A stretch of DNA of 45,044 nt from Spirochaetales bacterium (GTDB lineage: Bacteria; Spirochaetota; JAAYUW01), in NCBI GenBank assembly GCA_012797605.1, contig JAAZOT010000021.1:1-45044 (forward strand). Reading direction: 5' to 3'. The notes below the pieces were generated by a model. It saw only the letters and a program-made list of their open reading frames with translations, had not been told where the DNA came from and searched no databases. Numbering within the stretch: the first letter of the stretch is position 1; each line of letters starts with the position of its first letter. This document shows positions 1 to 10,333 of the stretch, piece after piece. The position numbers were made by a program, and so were the translations under genes.

Positions 1-1
1 T

Positions 2-211
2 GAATTTTTATTATACTATGGATTATTAGTTGGTTCTTGCCTCGGAGGTAATATCACTCCATTTGGTGCTTCTGCTAATGTTGTTTCTGTAGGTCTTTTA
101 AAAAAAGAAGGTTACAAAACAAATTTTTGGGACTTTGTTAAGATTGGTCTTCCTTTTACTTTAATTTCAACAATTGTTGCAGCCACAATTAACTGGTTTT
201 TAATGAGATAG
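2..211 (+). CDS. C-terminal fragment of an ion transporter (ArsB/NhaD/SLC13-like)
   Basis: Open frame from the window edge: EFLLYYGLLVGSCLGGNITPFGASANVVSVGLLKKEGYKTNFWDFVKIGLPFTLISTIVAATINWFLMR*. The GGNITPFGASANVV motif is typical of this superfamily. Not in the ORF track because it is truncated. Confidence 0.75.
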   Translation, partial: EFLLYYGLLVGSCLGGNITPFGASANVVSVGLLKKEGYKTNFWDFVKIGLPFTLISTIVAATINWFLMR

Positions 212-214
212 GAT

Positions 215-979
215 TTAAATATTTGATGCTTTTTTGGCAAGTTTATCAACTAGTTCATTAAAATAATCTCCACTATGTGCTTCAATTTTTATAAATTTCA
301 AATTTAAATTTTTTTCTAAAATTAGCTTTTTGATTTTGTGTATAATATCTTCTATATTCTTGCTTTTAACCTTCCAGTCTCCATTTATCCACTTTTCTAT
401 ACCCTTATAATCATAATAAATGCTTGCTTGTATTATGTTATTTTCATTTAGCCAAATTAAACTTTTATATAATGCATATATTTCAGCAATTACCTGTTTT
501 GTTTTATCTTCATTTTCATCGTATACACCAAAATCCTTGTGAATTACTTCAAATTCTTTTACTACACAAAAAGCCCATCCTGCTTTTTTAGTTTTTTCAT
601 TGTAAGATCCATCCACATAGATTCTTAACATATTTTTATCTAAAATATCATCATCTTCTGATTTAATATTATTTATTTTTTCATTACTAACATTGCTAAA
701 ATCTAATAAATTAATCTGATTTTGGGTGTGATTAAAAATTTGAATAATAATTGAATCGTAATCTGTATTTTTTGTTATAAGAAGTCTATAACTATTTGAT
801 GATGGTTTGTAGTAAATCTTGATTTTTAAAGATTCAAAATCTTTTAATTCTTTGGTTTTTATTTCGCTTATAAAATGATAATCATGAAAAATTGGTTCTG
901 AAATTTCAATTTTGTGTTTTAAAAGATTTGATTTAAAGATTTCATAAAAGTCTTTTAATTTATCCATTTCTTTAAACAT
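215..979 (-). CDS. RNase HI-like protein with an uncharacterised N-terminal extension
   Basis: C-terminal half has YVDGSYN, AEIYAL, YYDYKGIEKW and HSGDYFNELVDKLAK, consistent with RNase H D-E-D-D residues. The N-terminal ~115 aa is not recognised. Confidence 0.8.
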   Translation of the reverse strand: MFKEMDKLKDFYEIFKSNLLKHKIEISEPIFHDYHFISEIKTKELKDFESLKIKIYYKPSSNSYRLLITKNTDYDSIIIQIFNHTQNQINLLDFSNVSNEKINNIKSEDDDILDKNMLRIYVDGSYNEKTKKAGWAFCVVKEFEVIHKDFGVYDENEDKTKQVIAEIYALYKSLIWLNENNIIQASIYYDYKGIEKWINGDWKVKSKNIEDIIHKIKKLILEKNLNLKFIKIEAHSGDYFNELVDKLAKKASNI

Positions 980-1177
980 AGGTACTAAAATATACCAAAA
1001 TCCAGTCTTATTGCAAATTTTTTAATCAAAAATATATTTATCAAAAAATTTACTTTTCTGATAGTTTTTTATTAAATTATTAATAGATAAAATAATTTTT
1101 ATGTATATTTAATAAATAAACTGAAGTTTTAGATTATATATTCTATAAAATTTATTTTGGAGAAACAGGATTTTAAA

Positions 1178-2332
1178 ATGAAAAAAATAATTTTTGCATC
1201 CCATGATGCAGGTGGTGGTCATCGTGCCCCTGCAGAAGCAATACATAAAGCTTTAAATGAACTTTTCCCTGGCAAATATGATTCTGTAGTTATAGATTTT
1301 ATTGATGCTGTTGGATGTAAAAATTTAGCAGAAAACTCAAAAAAGAACTGGGACAAAATGCTTGCAATGCCATTTATTAATAAATTAGGAATAATTTTTC
1401 TTGAACTTTTCCCTTTTGTTATAAAAATCTATTATAATATTTACTTAAAAACATTTTTCCCACTTTTGGAAAAATTCTTAGGTGAAAATAAGATAGATTG
1501 TATTTTCTCTACTCATTTTTTTAATTCATATGCTCTTACTTTAATGAAAAAAAAGAATAAAGTAAATTTTCCAGTTTTTCAATTTATAGCTGAAATATAT
1601 GATGTTTCAGTCATATGGCACTTCGGAAACACATTCCCATATATCGTATGTTCAGAAAAAGCGAAACAACTATTATTAAAAAGAAAAACAAGAGAAGATC
1701 TTATACATGTTTTCCCTTACCCGATAAAGCCTCATTTCACTGAAATAAATAGAAGTAGAAATGAAATTAAAAAATCCATTGGTATAAACAATATTTTCCC
1801 AACTTTATTAATATCATTTGGAGCTCAAGGTGTTGGTAATATTGAAAAATTTATAGATATATTGGTAAATAACAAGCTTAATATGAACATAGTTGTAATA
1901 ACTGGAAAAAATAAAAAATTATATAAAAAGCTCGTAAGAGAGTATAGAGGGATTAGAAATGGTTTCCCTAGTATTTACATTTTAGGTTTTGTATCAAATA
2001 TGAATGAGATAATCTATGCTTCTGATTTTTGTTTTATAAAACCAGGACCTGCAACTACTATGGAGTGTTTGAGTTTAGGTAAACCTGTAATTTTCTATCT
2101 ATCTGCCACCTTTTCAGAATTCACAAATGTTCATTTTGCAGTAAAGAAGAAAGTCGGTTTTTATGCTATGGACAATGAATATCTATTTTTAAAATATGTA
2201 AAGAAACTTTTAGACGAAAAATATTACAACTCAATTATCAAAAATATGCAATATTTTTCGGTTTCAAATGGAGCATATCAAATAGCAGAATTTTTAGATA
2301 GATATTTAAGCAATTCAAAGGATCAAAATTAA
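1178..2332 (+). CDS. MGDG synthase/MurG-like glycosyltransferase
   Basis: MKKIIFASHDAGGGHRAPAEAIHKAL N-terminus and KPGPATTMECLSLGKPVI donor-binding region. ORF track uses TTG at 1157; the ATG at 1178 looks more natural. Confidence 0.75.
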   Translation: MKKIIFASHDAGGGHRAPAEAIHKALNELFPGKYDSVVIDFIDAVGCKNLAENSKKNWDKMLAMPFINKLGIIFLELFPFVIKIYYNIYLKTFFPLLEKFLGENKIDCIFSTHFFNSYALTLMKKKNKVNFPVFQFIAEIYDVSVIWHFGNTFPYIVCSEKAKQLLLKRKTREDLIHVFPYPIKPHFTEINRSRNEIKKSIGINNIFPTLLISFGAQGVGNIEKFIDILVNNKLNMNIVVITGKNKKLYKKLVREYRGIRNGFPSIYILGFVSNMNEIIYASDFCFIKPGPATTMECLSLGKPVIFYLSATFSEFTNVHFAVKKKVGFYAMDNEYLFLKYVKKLLDEKYYNSIIKNMQYFSVSNGAYQIAEFLDRYLSNSKDQN

Positions 2333-2417
2333 CTATATTTTTTAACAATAATTTTTATTAAATCAATTGAACCAATATTAAAAAATTTATTGCCCTAGGT
2401 TTTTTATAGCATAACTT

Positions 2418-4589
2418 TTAACTATGAATTAATGCATTAATTAAAATTAGAAAGCTAGAAAAAACTATAGCAACCATACTCATAAGTTTTATAAGAATAT
2501 TTATAGATGGACCAGCAGTATCTTTCAAGGGATCCCCTACGGTATCTCCAACCACTGCAGCTTTATGCTGGATAGAGTTTTTCCCACCATGTTTTCCTTT
2601 TTCAATAAATTTTTTAGAATTATCCCAAGCTCCCCCGCAATTTGCCATCATTATTGCAAGAACAAAGCCAGAAGCTGTGGCTCCAGCCAATAGAGCTATT
2701 ACTGAAACAGGTCCAAATAGAATACCGGTAATTATTGGTGCAATAATTGCAATCAAAGAAGGAAGTATCATTTCATGTTGCGCACTTTTCGTAGATATTA
2801 ATATACATTTTGCGTATTCTGGTTTAGTTTTATGATCCATAATACCAGGAATTTCCTTAAACTGTCTTCTCACTTCAACAACCATTTTACCTGCTGCTTT
2901 CCCGACAGCTTCCATTAAAAGTGCACTAAAGAAAAAAGGAAGAACTGCTCCTATAATAAGTCCAGCTATTGTATATGGATTGACTAATCCAGAAATAGAT
3001 ATTGATTCTTTTAAGTTTAAAAGATAGTTTTCAAATTTTAAGTTGGCAGGGTTACTTAAAATAGTACTTATTCCTTCAAAAAGTTTATTTCGAAATTCTG
3101 CAATAAGAGCAAGTGCCGTCAATGCTGCTGAACCTATAGCAAAACCTTTACCAGTTGCTGCGGTTGTATTTCCAAGTGCATCTAGATTATCAGTCCTCAT
3201 CCTTACTCTTGGAGCAAGTCTTGCCATCTGAGCTATTCCTCCAGCATTATCTGCAACTGGACCATATGCGTCTGTAGCTAAAGTTATACCTAAAGTAGAA
3301 AGCATTCCAACAGCTGCGAGTCCTATCCCATAAAGACCAAGATCAAGTACTTTTAAGCCTCCTGCTGCTATATAGGCTACAACAATAGCTGTAGCTATTG
3401 TAATAACTGGAATAAGAGTAGATCTCATTCCCAGACCTAAACCAGATATTATGATAGTTGCCGTTCCAGTTTCTGATGATTCTGCTAATCTTTGTGTTGG
3501 TTTATATGTATCTGATGTATAATATTCAGTAAAAAATCCAATAATTATACCAGAAAAAAGCCCCACAAGCATTGAAAACCATAAATTAATATAGATTTTC
3601 CCAAAATAAAAATAGATAAAAATACCTGAAAAAATAGCGATACAAACTGTTGCAAAATATATGCCTCGCCTTATAGCATAAAGTAATGTTCTTGTGGAAG
3701 CATTTTCTTTGGCTCTTACAAAAAATGAACCAATTATAGAAAAAATTATACCTAAAGAAGCTATAAATAATGGAAGTTCAATTAATTTTAATGCTTCAAC
3801 CTTTATTCCATTTTTCATCGCTGTCATAGAAGCTACTGATCCCAATGCCATGGTAGCTACAATAGAGCCAACATAACTTTCATATAAATCCGCACCCATT
3901 CCAGCGACATCTCCAACATTATCTCCTACATTATCTGCTATTACTGCTGGATTTCTGGGATCATCCTCTGGAATTTCTGATTCAACCTTACCGACAAGAT
4001 CTGCTCCTACATCAGCAGCTTTTGTAAATATACCACCACCAACTCTAGCAAATAATGCCATTGTTGAAGCACCCATACCAAATGTAATCATAATAGGCGG
4101 TATATCAGCATCTTGTATATGAAATCCGAATTTCAATACAGTAAACCATATGGATAAATCTAAAAGTCCAAGCCCTACAACTGTCAATCCCATAACAGAA
4201 CCAGCGGAGAAAGCTATACGAAGGGCAGAATTTAAACTTTTTTTTGCAGCTTCTGTAGTTTTAGTATTTGATCTTGTCGCAATATTCATTCCTATAAATC
4301 CAGCAAGACCAGAAAAAAAACCACCAGTGATAAAAGCGAAAGGAACAAATATTGATAATAATTTAAAAACATAAGTTAATATAGAAAGTATTATAAAAAT
4401 ACCAATAAAAACCAAGCCAACAATGAAATATTGTCTTGAAAGATAAGCTTTAGCACCTTCTTGAATCGCCTTTGAGATTTCAACCATCGCCTCGGTTCCA
4501 TTTTCCTTTTTGTTTAAATAAAAAATGAGGTAAATTACGAATAATAACGCGATAATTGAACCAATCCATGAAGATAGAATCATTTTCAT
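2418..4589 (-). CDS. hppA: Membrane-bound ion-translocating pyrophosphatase
   Basis: [84 protein letters not shown] and [23 protein letters not shown]. Confidence 0.97.
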   Translation of the reverse strand: MKMILSSWIGSIIALLFVIYLIFYLNKKENGTEAMVEISKAIQEGAKAYLSRQYFIVGLVFIGIFIILSILTYVFKLLSIFVPFAFITGGFFSGLAGFIGMNIATRSNTKTTEAAKKSLNSALRIAFSAGSVMGLTVVGLGLLDLSIWFTVLKFGFHIQDADIPPIMITFGMGASTMALFARVGGGIFTKAADVGADLVGKVESEIPEDDPRNPAVIADNVGDNVGDVAGMGADLYESYVGSIVATMALGSVASMTAMKNGIKVEALKLIELPLFIASLGIIFSIIGSFFVRAKENASTRTLLYAIRRGIYFATVCIAIFSGIFIYFYFGKIYINLWFSMLVGLFSGIIIGFFTEYYTSDTYKPTQRLAESSETGTATIIISGLGLGMRSTLIPVITIATAIVVAYIAAGGLKVLDLGLYGIGLAAVGMLSTLGITLATDAYGPVADNAGGIAQMARLAPRVRMRTDNLDALGNTTAATGKGFAIGSAALTALALIAEFRNKLFEGISTILSNPANLKFENYLLNLKESISISGLVNPYTIAGLIIGAVLPFFFSALLMEAVGKAAGKMVVEVRRQFKEIPGIMDHKTKPEYAKCILISTKSAQHEMILPSLIAIIAPIITGILFGPVSVIALLAGATASGFVLAIMMANCGGAWDNSKKFIEKGKHGGKNSIQHKAAVVGDTVGDPLKDTAGPSINILIKLMSMVAIVFSSFLILINALIHS

Positions 4590-4775
4590 CTCCTTTTTTT
4601 ATTATTTAACAGTAAATCAAAGCTTAATATTATTAACCAACATTTATATTTAATAAATTTATATGACCTAATTTAACATTATTTTATAATTATTCAAGAT
4701 ATTTTTTATTGAATATAATTTGATTTTAATTATTATTTAGATAGTATAAAAAATAGAGATATTTTAGGAGTTTTT

Positions 4776-5417
4776 ATGGAAATCGAAAGAAGAACATATA
4801 ATGAAATTAATATTTCTAAAGCACTAGACAATTTTAAAAAAAGAAACTTTGATCCATATTTCTTCGAAAAAAAAGATATGGCTATCTCTTTTTTCTTTAA
4901 TAATGTTAATAAAGAACAAACCATTGGATATGGTGGGTCAAGAACATTATCTCAACTAAAGATTATAGAAAGGCTTAGAGATGAAGGTTTCAATCTTTTA
5001 GATAGAAATAATGAATCAAATACTGCTGAAACTCGTGCAAAACTTGAAAGAGAAACCTTTTTTGCTGATGTTTTCATAGCCTCAGTAAATGCCGTGTCGA
5101 TAGAAGGACAAATAGTCAGTCTTGATTTATGGGGTAACAGAGTTTGTGCTACTGGTTTTGGACCAAAAAATGTCTATCTATTTATTGGATATAACAAACT
5201 AGTTCAAGATTTAAATAGTGCTATTTATAGAACTAAAAATATTGCAGCAGTTATGAATGCAATAAGATTTAATAAAAAAACGCCTTGTACCAAAATTGGT
5301 AGATGTATTGATTGTTTTTCTGAGGATAGAATTTGTGCAACCATGACTATTATAGATTGGTGCCATCCAAAAGATAGAATTAAATTACTATTTATTAATG
5401 AAGAACTTGGATTTTAG
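4776..5417 (+). CDS. LUD-domain (LutC/YkgG-like) protein
   Basis: TIGYGGSRTLSQLKIIERLRDEGFNLLDRN and FFADVFIASVNAVSIEGQIVSLDLWGNRVCATGFGPKNVYLFIGYNKLV match the LUD family. Confidence 0.85.
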   Translation: MEIERRTYNEINISKALDNFKKRNFDPYFFEKKDMAISFFFNNVNKEQTIGYGGSRTLSQLKIIERLRDEGFNLLDRNNESNTAETRAKLERETFFADVFIASVNAVSIEGQIVSLDLWGNRVCATGFGPKNVYLFIGYNKLVQDLNSAIYRTKNIAAVMNAIRFNKKTPCTKIGRCIDCFSEDRICATMTIIDWCHPKDRIKLLFINEELGF

Positions 5418-5507
5418 TTTTTTATAATGTTGAAGTATAGAACTTCTAAAAATTAAAGATTTCATATTTGATTTTAATTATTAATTTTTGAATTTTACTA
5501 ATAAAAT

Positions 5508-5786
5508 TTAATAAAAGGTGATTCCTATAATTTCTTTTTCATTTTCTTCTTCTAGTCGAACAACTGTCCCTTCAAATTTTAAATATGAAGTATCTGATGC
5601 AAGAACAAAACTAACTAAGCAACCTATAGGTATTTCATTTTTAATATCTTTCTTTTCTACATAGCAAGAAGCTCCACAAGCTGAAATATCTTTTAAACTT
5701 CCTTCTACTGTCTTATCTTGTAATGTCAATATTATTTTATATGGTAAACTTACTCTTTCATGTCTTCTTCTATCTTTTTCTTTCAC
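5508..5786 (-). CDS. PilZ domain protein
   Basis: N-terminal RRRHERV (RxxxR-type) and DISACG (DxSxxG) motifs. Confidence 0.8.
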   Translation of the reverse strand: MKEKDRRRHERVSLPYKIILTLQDKTVEGSLKDISACGASCYVEKKDIKNEIPIGCLVSFVLASDTSYLKFEGTVVRLEEENEKEIIGITFY

Positions 5787-5796
5787 TTTTTACTCC

Positions 5797-6819
5797 TTAA
5801 TCCAATAACATAGAAGCTAAGTCTATATAATATTTATTAACAAGTCTGCGTTGGTTAATTGCATTAGAAATGGGGTAAGAGTAAACCTTTCCATTTTCAC
5901 ATCCAATAGTCACACCATGGACATCTTTTTCGCAAAGCTTTATCGCTTCAAAAGCTAATCTATCAGCCAAAACAACATCATAAACATCAGGAGTCCCACC
6001 TCTTTGAATGTATGATAAAATTACAACTTTCGGTTTTCTATAACCTTTCTGTGAAATTAAATCAGATATGGTGAATGTAATTCCAGTCAATTCTGCTTCA
6101 CTATAAATCTCATCATCATCTAATTCTCTTTTTATTCCTTTACACTCTACCCCTTCTGCTATTAGTATTATATTATCTAAATAACCTTTTTCTCTTCTTG
6201 TAGAAAACAATTTTATCATGTCATCGATATCAATTATCCCCATTTCTGGTATAAAAAATCCTTCAACCTTTGTTGTCATTGCAGAAAAAACAGTTAGCCA
6301 TCCAGCTTTTCTTCCCATAGTTTCAATCAAAATATCTCTTTCATGAGACTCATTTGTAGTTCTAATTGTTTCAATCGCGCTTACTATATTTTTGACTGAC
6401 GAATAAAATCCTAAAGAAAAATCAGTACCATTAATATCATTATCTATTGTCTGAGGAATTGTTATTAAAGGAATTCCTGCATTTGATAGTTGTAAAGCTA
6501 TTCTATGTGTATCAAATGAACCTATTACAATTATTTGATCAATGGATAATTGAGAGATCCATAGTTTTATCTTAATTACATTTTCTTCATTTTTTAATGG
6601 GTTAAATTTAGAATTTTTTAATATAGATCCACCAGTAAATGCTATGTTTTTTACATCTGATTCTGTTAGTAAAGTATATTCACCGTGAATTAATCCTTCC
6701 CAACCACGATAAACACCATATAGAGTATGCCCTCTTTTTGCACAAAAATAATAAAGGCTTCTGATGAAAGCATTTATACCAGGAGAATCTCCACCAGCAG
6801 ATAAAACTGCTATATTCAT
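5797..6819 (-). CDS. Phosphofructokinase-family protein
   Basis: AGGDSPGINAFIR, IPQTIDNDINGTDFSLGF, ETMGRKAGW and IQRGGTPDVYD. Phosphoryl-donor motif is atypical (VIGSFDTH). Confidence 0.88.
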   Translation of the reverse strand: MNIAVLSAGGDSPGINAFIRSLYYFCAKRGHTLYGVYRGWEGLIHGEYTLLTESDVKNIAFTGGSILKNSKFNPLKNEENVIKIKLWISQLSIDQIIVIGSFDTHRIALQLSNAGIPLITIPQTIDNDINGTDFSLGFYSSVKNIVSAIETIRTTNESHERDILIETMGRKAGWLTVFSAMTTKVEGFFIPEMGIIDIDDMIKLFSTRREKGYLDNIILIAEGVECKGIKRELDDDEIYSEAELTGITFTISDLISQKGYRKPKVVILSYIQRGGTPDVYDVVLADRLAFEAIKLCEKDVHGVTIGCENGKVYSYPISNAINQRRLVNKYYIDLASMLLD

Positions 6820-6957
6820 TTTAAAATAACCACCATTAATCTTTCTAATTAAAATTATAAGATTAACTTTAATATTTTCAACATCAAATTTAAATTTATC
6901 TTGAAAAAAGAAAATATCTTGTATTAATTAATAACGACAATAAATTAAGGAGATAAA

Positions 6958-7848
6958 ATGAACTTTAAGAATCTTTTAGATAAGATTTCAAACAGAAATG
7001 AAAAAATTAGAAAGATAGGTGTAGCTGGTGCAGAAAACGACCATATATTGGAAGCATGTATAAAAGCCAAAAAGATGAATATAGCGGATTTTATTCTTGT
7101 TGGAGATTCTAATAAAATTCTTGAAACATTGGATCAACTTAATATTAACAAAGACTATTTTGAAATTATAAATATCGAAAATGATTCGAAAAAAGCTCAA
7201 AAATGCTGTGAATTATTCAAAGATAAAAAAGCTGACCTTATAATGAAAGGTTCTGTAAGCACTCCAACTCTTTTGAAAGAAGTGTTAAAGGAAGAATATG
7301 GGATTAGAGGGAGTGGATTTTTATCTCATATTGCTTGCATAGAATTTCAAGATAGGCTTCTTGGTATTACGGATGGTGGTTTGAATATTGCTCCAACTTT
7401 AGAAGAAAAAGTAAAAATTGTCCAAAATGCTATAGATTTTTACAGAAAAATTGGTGTGGAAAAGCCAAAAGTTGCAATGACATGTGCAATTGAAATCCCA
7501 AATCCTAAGATGCAAGCTACTGTTGATGCTTCTATTATAGCAAAGATGTCTGAAAGAGGTGATATTAAAGGTGGGATAGTCGACGGACCTCTTGGTCTGG
7601 ATAATGCTTTAAATATTGAAGCTGCAAAGATTAAAAAAATTGTTTCACCAGTCGCTGGATTTGCAGATATTATAGTAGCTCCAGATATAGAAGCTGCTAA
7701 TATGACAGCCAAAGGAATTATCTATACAAGCAAACCACAAAATGGTGGGGTAATAATAGGATCTTTAACTCCTATTATTCTTTTATCAAGAGCCGATGAT
7801 GCTGATACTAAATTTAACTCAATTTTACTCGCATTAAATGGTATATAG
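6958..7848 (+). CDS. ptb: Phosphate butyryl/acetyltransferase family protein
   Basis: KIGVAGAENDHILEACIKAKKMNIADFILVGD, DLIMKGSVSTPTLLKEVL, ITDGGLNIAPTLEEKV and PDIEAANMTAKGIIY are Ptb-like. Confidence 0.85.
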   Translation: MNFKNLLDKISNRNEKIRKIGVAGAENDHILEACIKAKKMNIADFILVGDSNKILETLDQLNINKDYFEIINIENDSKKAQKCCELFKDKKADLIMKGSVSTPTLLKEVLKEEYGIRGSGFLSHIACIEFQDRLLGITDGGLNIAPTLEEKVKIVQNAIDFYRKIGVEKPKVAMTCAIEIPNPKMQATVDASIIAKMSERGDIKGGIVDGPLGLDNALNIEAAKIKKIVSPVAGFADIIVAPDIEAANMTAKGIIYTSKPQNGGVIIGSLTPIILLSRADDADTKFNSILLALNGI

Positions 7849-7855
7849 TTTTTAA

Positions 7856-9679
7856 TTAGCGTATTATCCCCATAAGAATATCATAAAGTTCGTTTTGTTG
7901 AGCCATATATTTAGCTGCTGCTTGATATGCTTTTTGAAATTTAAGCATATTTGCAAGTTCTTCATCCATATTTACACCAGAGTATGCTAATTTGATATTC
8001 CTAAAGCTATTCAAAGTTAATTCATGAAAACCATAATTTTGACTAACCTCATTACCAAAAGAAGCTACATCCATAATCATTGAAGCATAAAAATCTGTCA
8101 AACTTTGCGAATTTCTTACTAAAAATTTACTATCTATCAATTTACTAATCTTTTGTGCAATACTTCCATCACCTTCTTTAATTTCACTAGAAATTTCAGA
8201 AGTTGCAATATTTGTAGGATCTTTTTTTATCTCGTCACTTAAATCGATCCAAGCTGCAATATTTTTCTCTGGTGATAAAAGATATATCTGATCAGTCATA
8301 AAAAGAGATTCAATTGTAGTCATATTATTCTCATTAAAAGAAGCGTTATAAGCTAAAATACCAGTAATATTTGACAAGAATTGACCACTATCAGATAGAC
8401 TTTTTATTGAATATATTCCATCACTCGAATTATTCCCTTTGATTTCTAGTTTTCCATTTTGAATATAAAAAGTAACACCGGTGTTTGCCATATTAATTTT
8501 TTTAATTATATCTGAAATGCTATCTGATGGTCCGTACTGAATTTCCACACCATTTATATTCAATGTACCAGATATCATTACTTTCTCATTTGGATCAATA
8601 TCTTTAGTTCCAACAATTTTATAAATAGTTATTGAATCATTAATCCCATCTTGATTTTTATCATATTCTCCATTTTTATAAATTGTTAAAGGAATTTCCT
8701 TAAAGAAAAGTATTCCACTTTCTCCTTTTGAATTCATTCCCTGTTGATGTAAAGCATTTACACTCTCCATAGTAGATAGCGCAAGTTGGTTTAGTTTTTC
8801 TAAAAATCCACCCAAAACCTTATCTCTACTTGTTATTAAACCCATTAGACTACCCGAATTTGCAACTACTTTTTCATTTTGAAAATATAAATCATACATC
8901 CCTTCATTACCATTTCTTACAAGATCAAATCCATGATAGATGTCATTTTGAACAAGTATTTTCCCATTATAGTATAGATAAAAAGAATCGGTTTCTTTAA
9001 ATGTCACTGGAATAAATTTGGAAATTTCATTTACTATTTTATCTCTTCTATCTTTTAAATCATTTGCCTTTTGACCAGTAGCCTCAATCTTCTTAATCTG
9101 ACTATTTAAGTTAGCAAGATCCTTTAGTAAATTATTTAAACTACCAACCTGAAGTTCTAGATTTGAATTAATTTCTTTTTGCATATCCTTTGTCGCATTA
9201 AAAAGTTCATGAAATCGTGAGACCAGACTTTCCGCTTTTTGTTGAACTAGTATTTTCTTTTCAATGCTAGAAGGATCTAAAGAAAGTGAATTAAATGCAT
9301 TGAAGAAATCTCTTAATAATCTATCTAATGAAACACCAACAGGTTCTTGAATGATACCTTCTAGTTGTTTTATATAATTTTCCAAAGTGTTAAAATAACT
9401 TGCAAAAGATGTCTCATTATTTATTTTCCCATCTAAAAACATATCTTTTATCCTATCTATAAGTGCAACAACACTTCCTTGCCCAACCTGACCTGAAGAT
9501 GTCGACATCGTTGAAATTCCCGGAAGCCAAAGCGGTGGAACTTCTTGAAGTGTCACAGTTTGTCTGCTATAATCTGGATTTTCAGCATTTGTAATATTAT
9601 TCTGTATAATATATATAGATTGTTGATTATTTTGAATTGCTCTTTTTGCTAATTCTATTCCCATAAAAGTTGAAAGCAT
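7856..9679 (-). CDS. flgK: Flagellar hook-associated protein 1
   Basis: N-terminus with ITNAENPDYSRQTVTLQE; C-terminus GVNMDEELANMLKFQKAYQAAAKYMAQQNELYDILMGIIR. Confidence 0.95.
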   Translation of the reverse strand: MLSTFMGIELAKRAIQNNQQSIYIIQNNITNAENPDYSRQTVTLQEVPPLWLPGISTMSTSSGQVGQGSVVALIDRIKDMFLDGKINNETSFASYFNTLENYIKQLEGIIQEPVGVSLDRLLRDFFNAFNSLSLDPSSIEKKILVQQKAESLVSRFHELFNATKDMQKEINSNLELQVGSLNNLLKDLANLNSQIKKIEATGQKANDLKDRRDKIVNEISKFIPVTFKETDSFYLYYNGKILVQNDIYHGFDLVRNGNEGMYDLYFQNEKVVANSGSLMGLITSRDKVLGGFLEKLNQLALSTMESVNALHQQGMNSKGESGILFFKEIPLTIYKNGEYDKNQDGINDSITIYKIVGTKDIDPNEKVMISGTLNINGVEIQYGPSDSISDIIKKINMANTGVTFYIQNGKLEIKGNNSSDGIYSIKSLSDSGQFLSNITGILAYNASFNENNMTTIESLFMTDQIYLLSPEKNIAAWIDLSDEIKKDPTNIATSEISSEIKEGDGSIAQKISKLIDSKFLVRNSQSLTDFYASMIMDVASFGNEVSQNYGFHELTLNSFRNIKLAYSGVNMDEELANMLKFQKAYQAAAKYMAQQNELYDILMGIIR

Positions 9680-9717
9680 TTTTCTCTCCTTGTTATCAAA
9701 AATTATCTTTGTAAAGA

Positions 9718-10194
9718 TTAAACATTATAACGAACAGTTGAAAAATAAGATTCACATAATGAACCTTTTTCATTGTATATATTTTCTCTATTTAAACCAT
9801 CAATGACAATTTTTGAAATTGAGTAGGTTGTATCAAGAATTATTTTATTTTTATTATTTAATTCTGCTAATTTTGATAATATCGTTTTTAGTTTTTCTTT
9901 TATTTCATCATATCTTTCGAATTCCTCTGCTAAATAGATTTTAACTATTTTTTCAATATTAATAATATCATCTTTAAGTTCACTCTTAAATAATTCGATT
10001 ATTGATTTTTTATATTCTAAAATAGTTCCAATTTTGTTTAAAATTAAACTTGAAGTTTCATTTCTTTTATTAAAAAGTTCTATCTCATGTTCATAAACAA
10101 GACAACCTTTATCAAATTCATTAAAAAACAGTTCATTATAAAGACTTAGTTCTTTTTCTAATAAATTTATCAATTCTTTTGCTTTTTCTTTCAT
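9718..10194 (-). CDS. flgN: FlgN-like flagellar chaperone
   Basis: 158-aa helical protein directly upstream of flgK in the same orientation; size and position fit FlgN, sequence similarity is weak. Confidence 0.6.
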   Translation of the reverse strand: MKEKAKELINLLEKELSLYNELFFNEFDKGCLVYEHEIELFNKRNETSSLILNKIGTILEYKKSIIELFKSELKDDIINIEKIVKIYLAEEFERYDEIKEKLKTILSKLAELNNKNKIILDTTYSISKIVIDGLNRENIYNEKGSLCESYFSTVRYNV

Positions 10195-10214
10195 AATTCA
10201 TCTTCTTTTTTTTA

Positions 10215-10240
10215 TTTTCGGATTGTAATATAAAAGTTTA
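10215..10240 (-). promoter_or_regulatory. Sigma28-like promoter for flgN-flgK
   Basis: Minus strand TAAACTTT-N10-TCCGAAAA (TAAA-N14-TCCGAAAA) 21-46 nt upstream of the flgN start; resembles TAAA-N14-16-GCCGATAA. Confidence 0.5.
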
Positions 10241-10333
10241 TTTTTTAACAAAATTTCAAACTTGTCTTTTAAATTTATTGTGCATTAATAAAAGCGGAAA
10301 TAATTTTAGTAAAATTTTCTTTTTGGGGGATAT

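Noticed and set aside
3043-4374. ORFs on the + strand at 3043-3231, 3694-3876 and 4150-4374
   Set aside because: They lie antisense within hppA, are low-complexity in composition and resemble no protein; hppA is clearly the real gene.
4733-4924. Minus-strand 63-aa ORF
   Set aside because: Antisense to the N-terminus of the LUD-domain gene; no RBS or family support.
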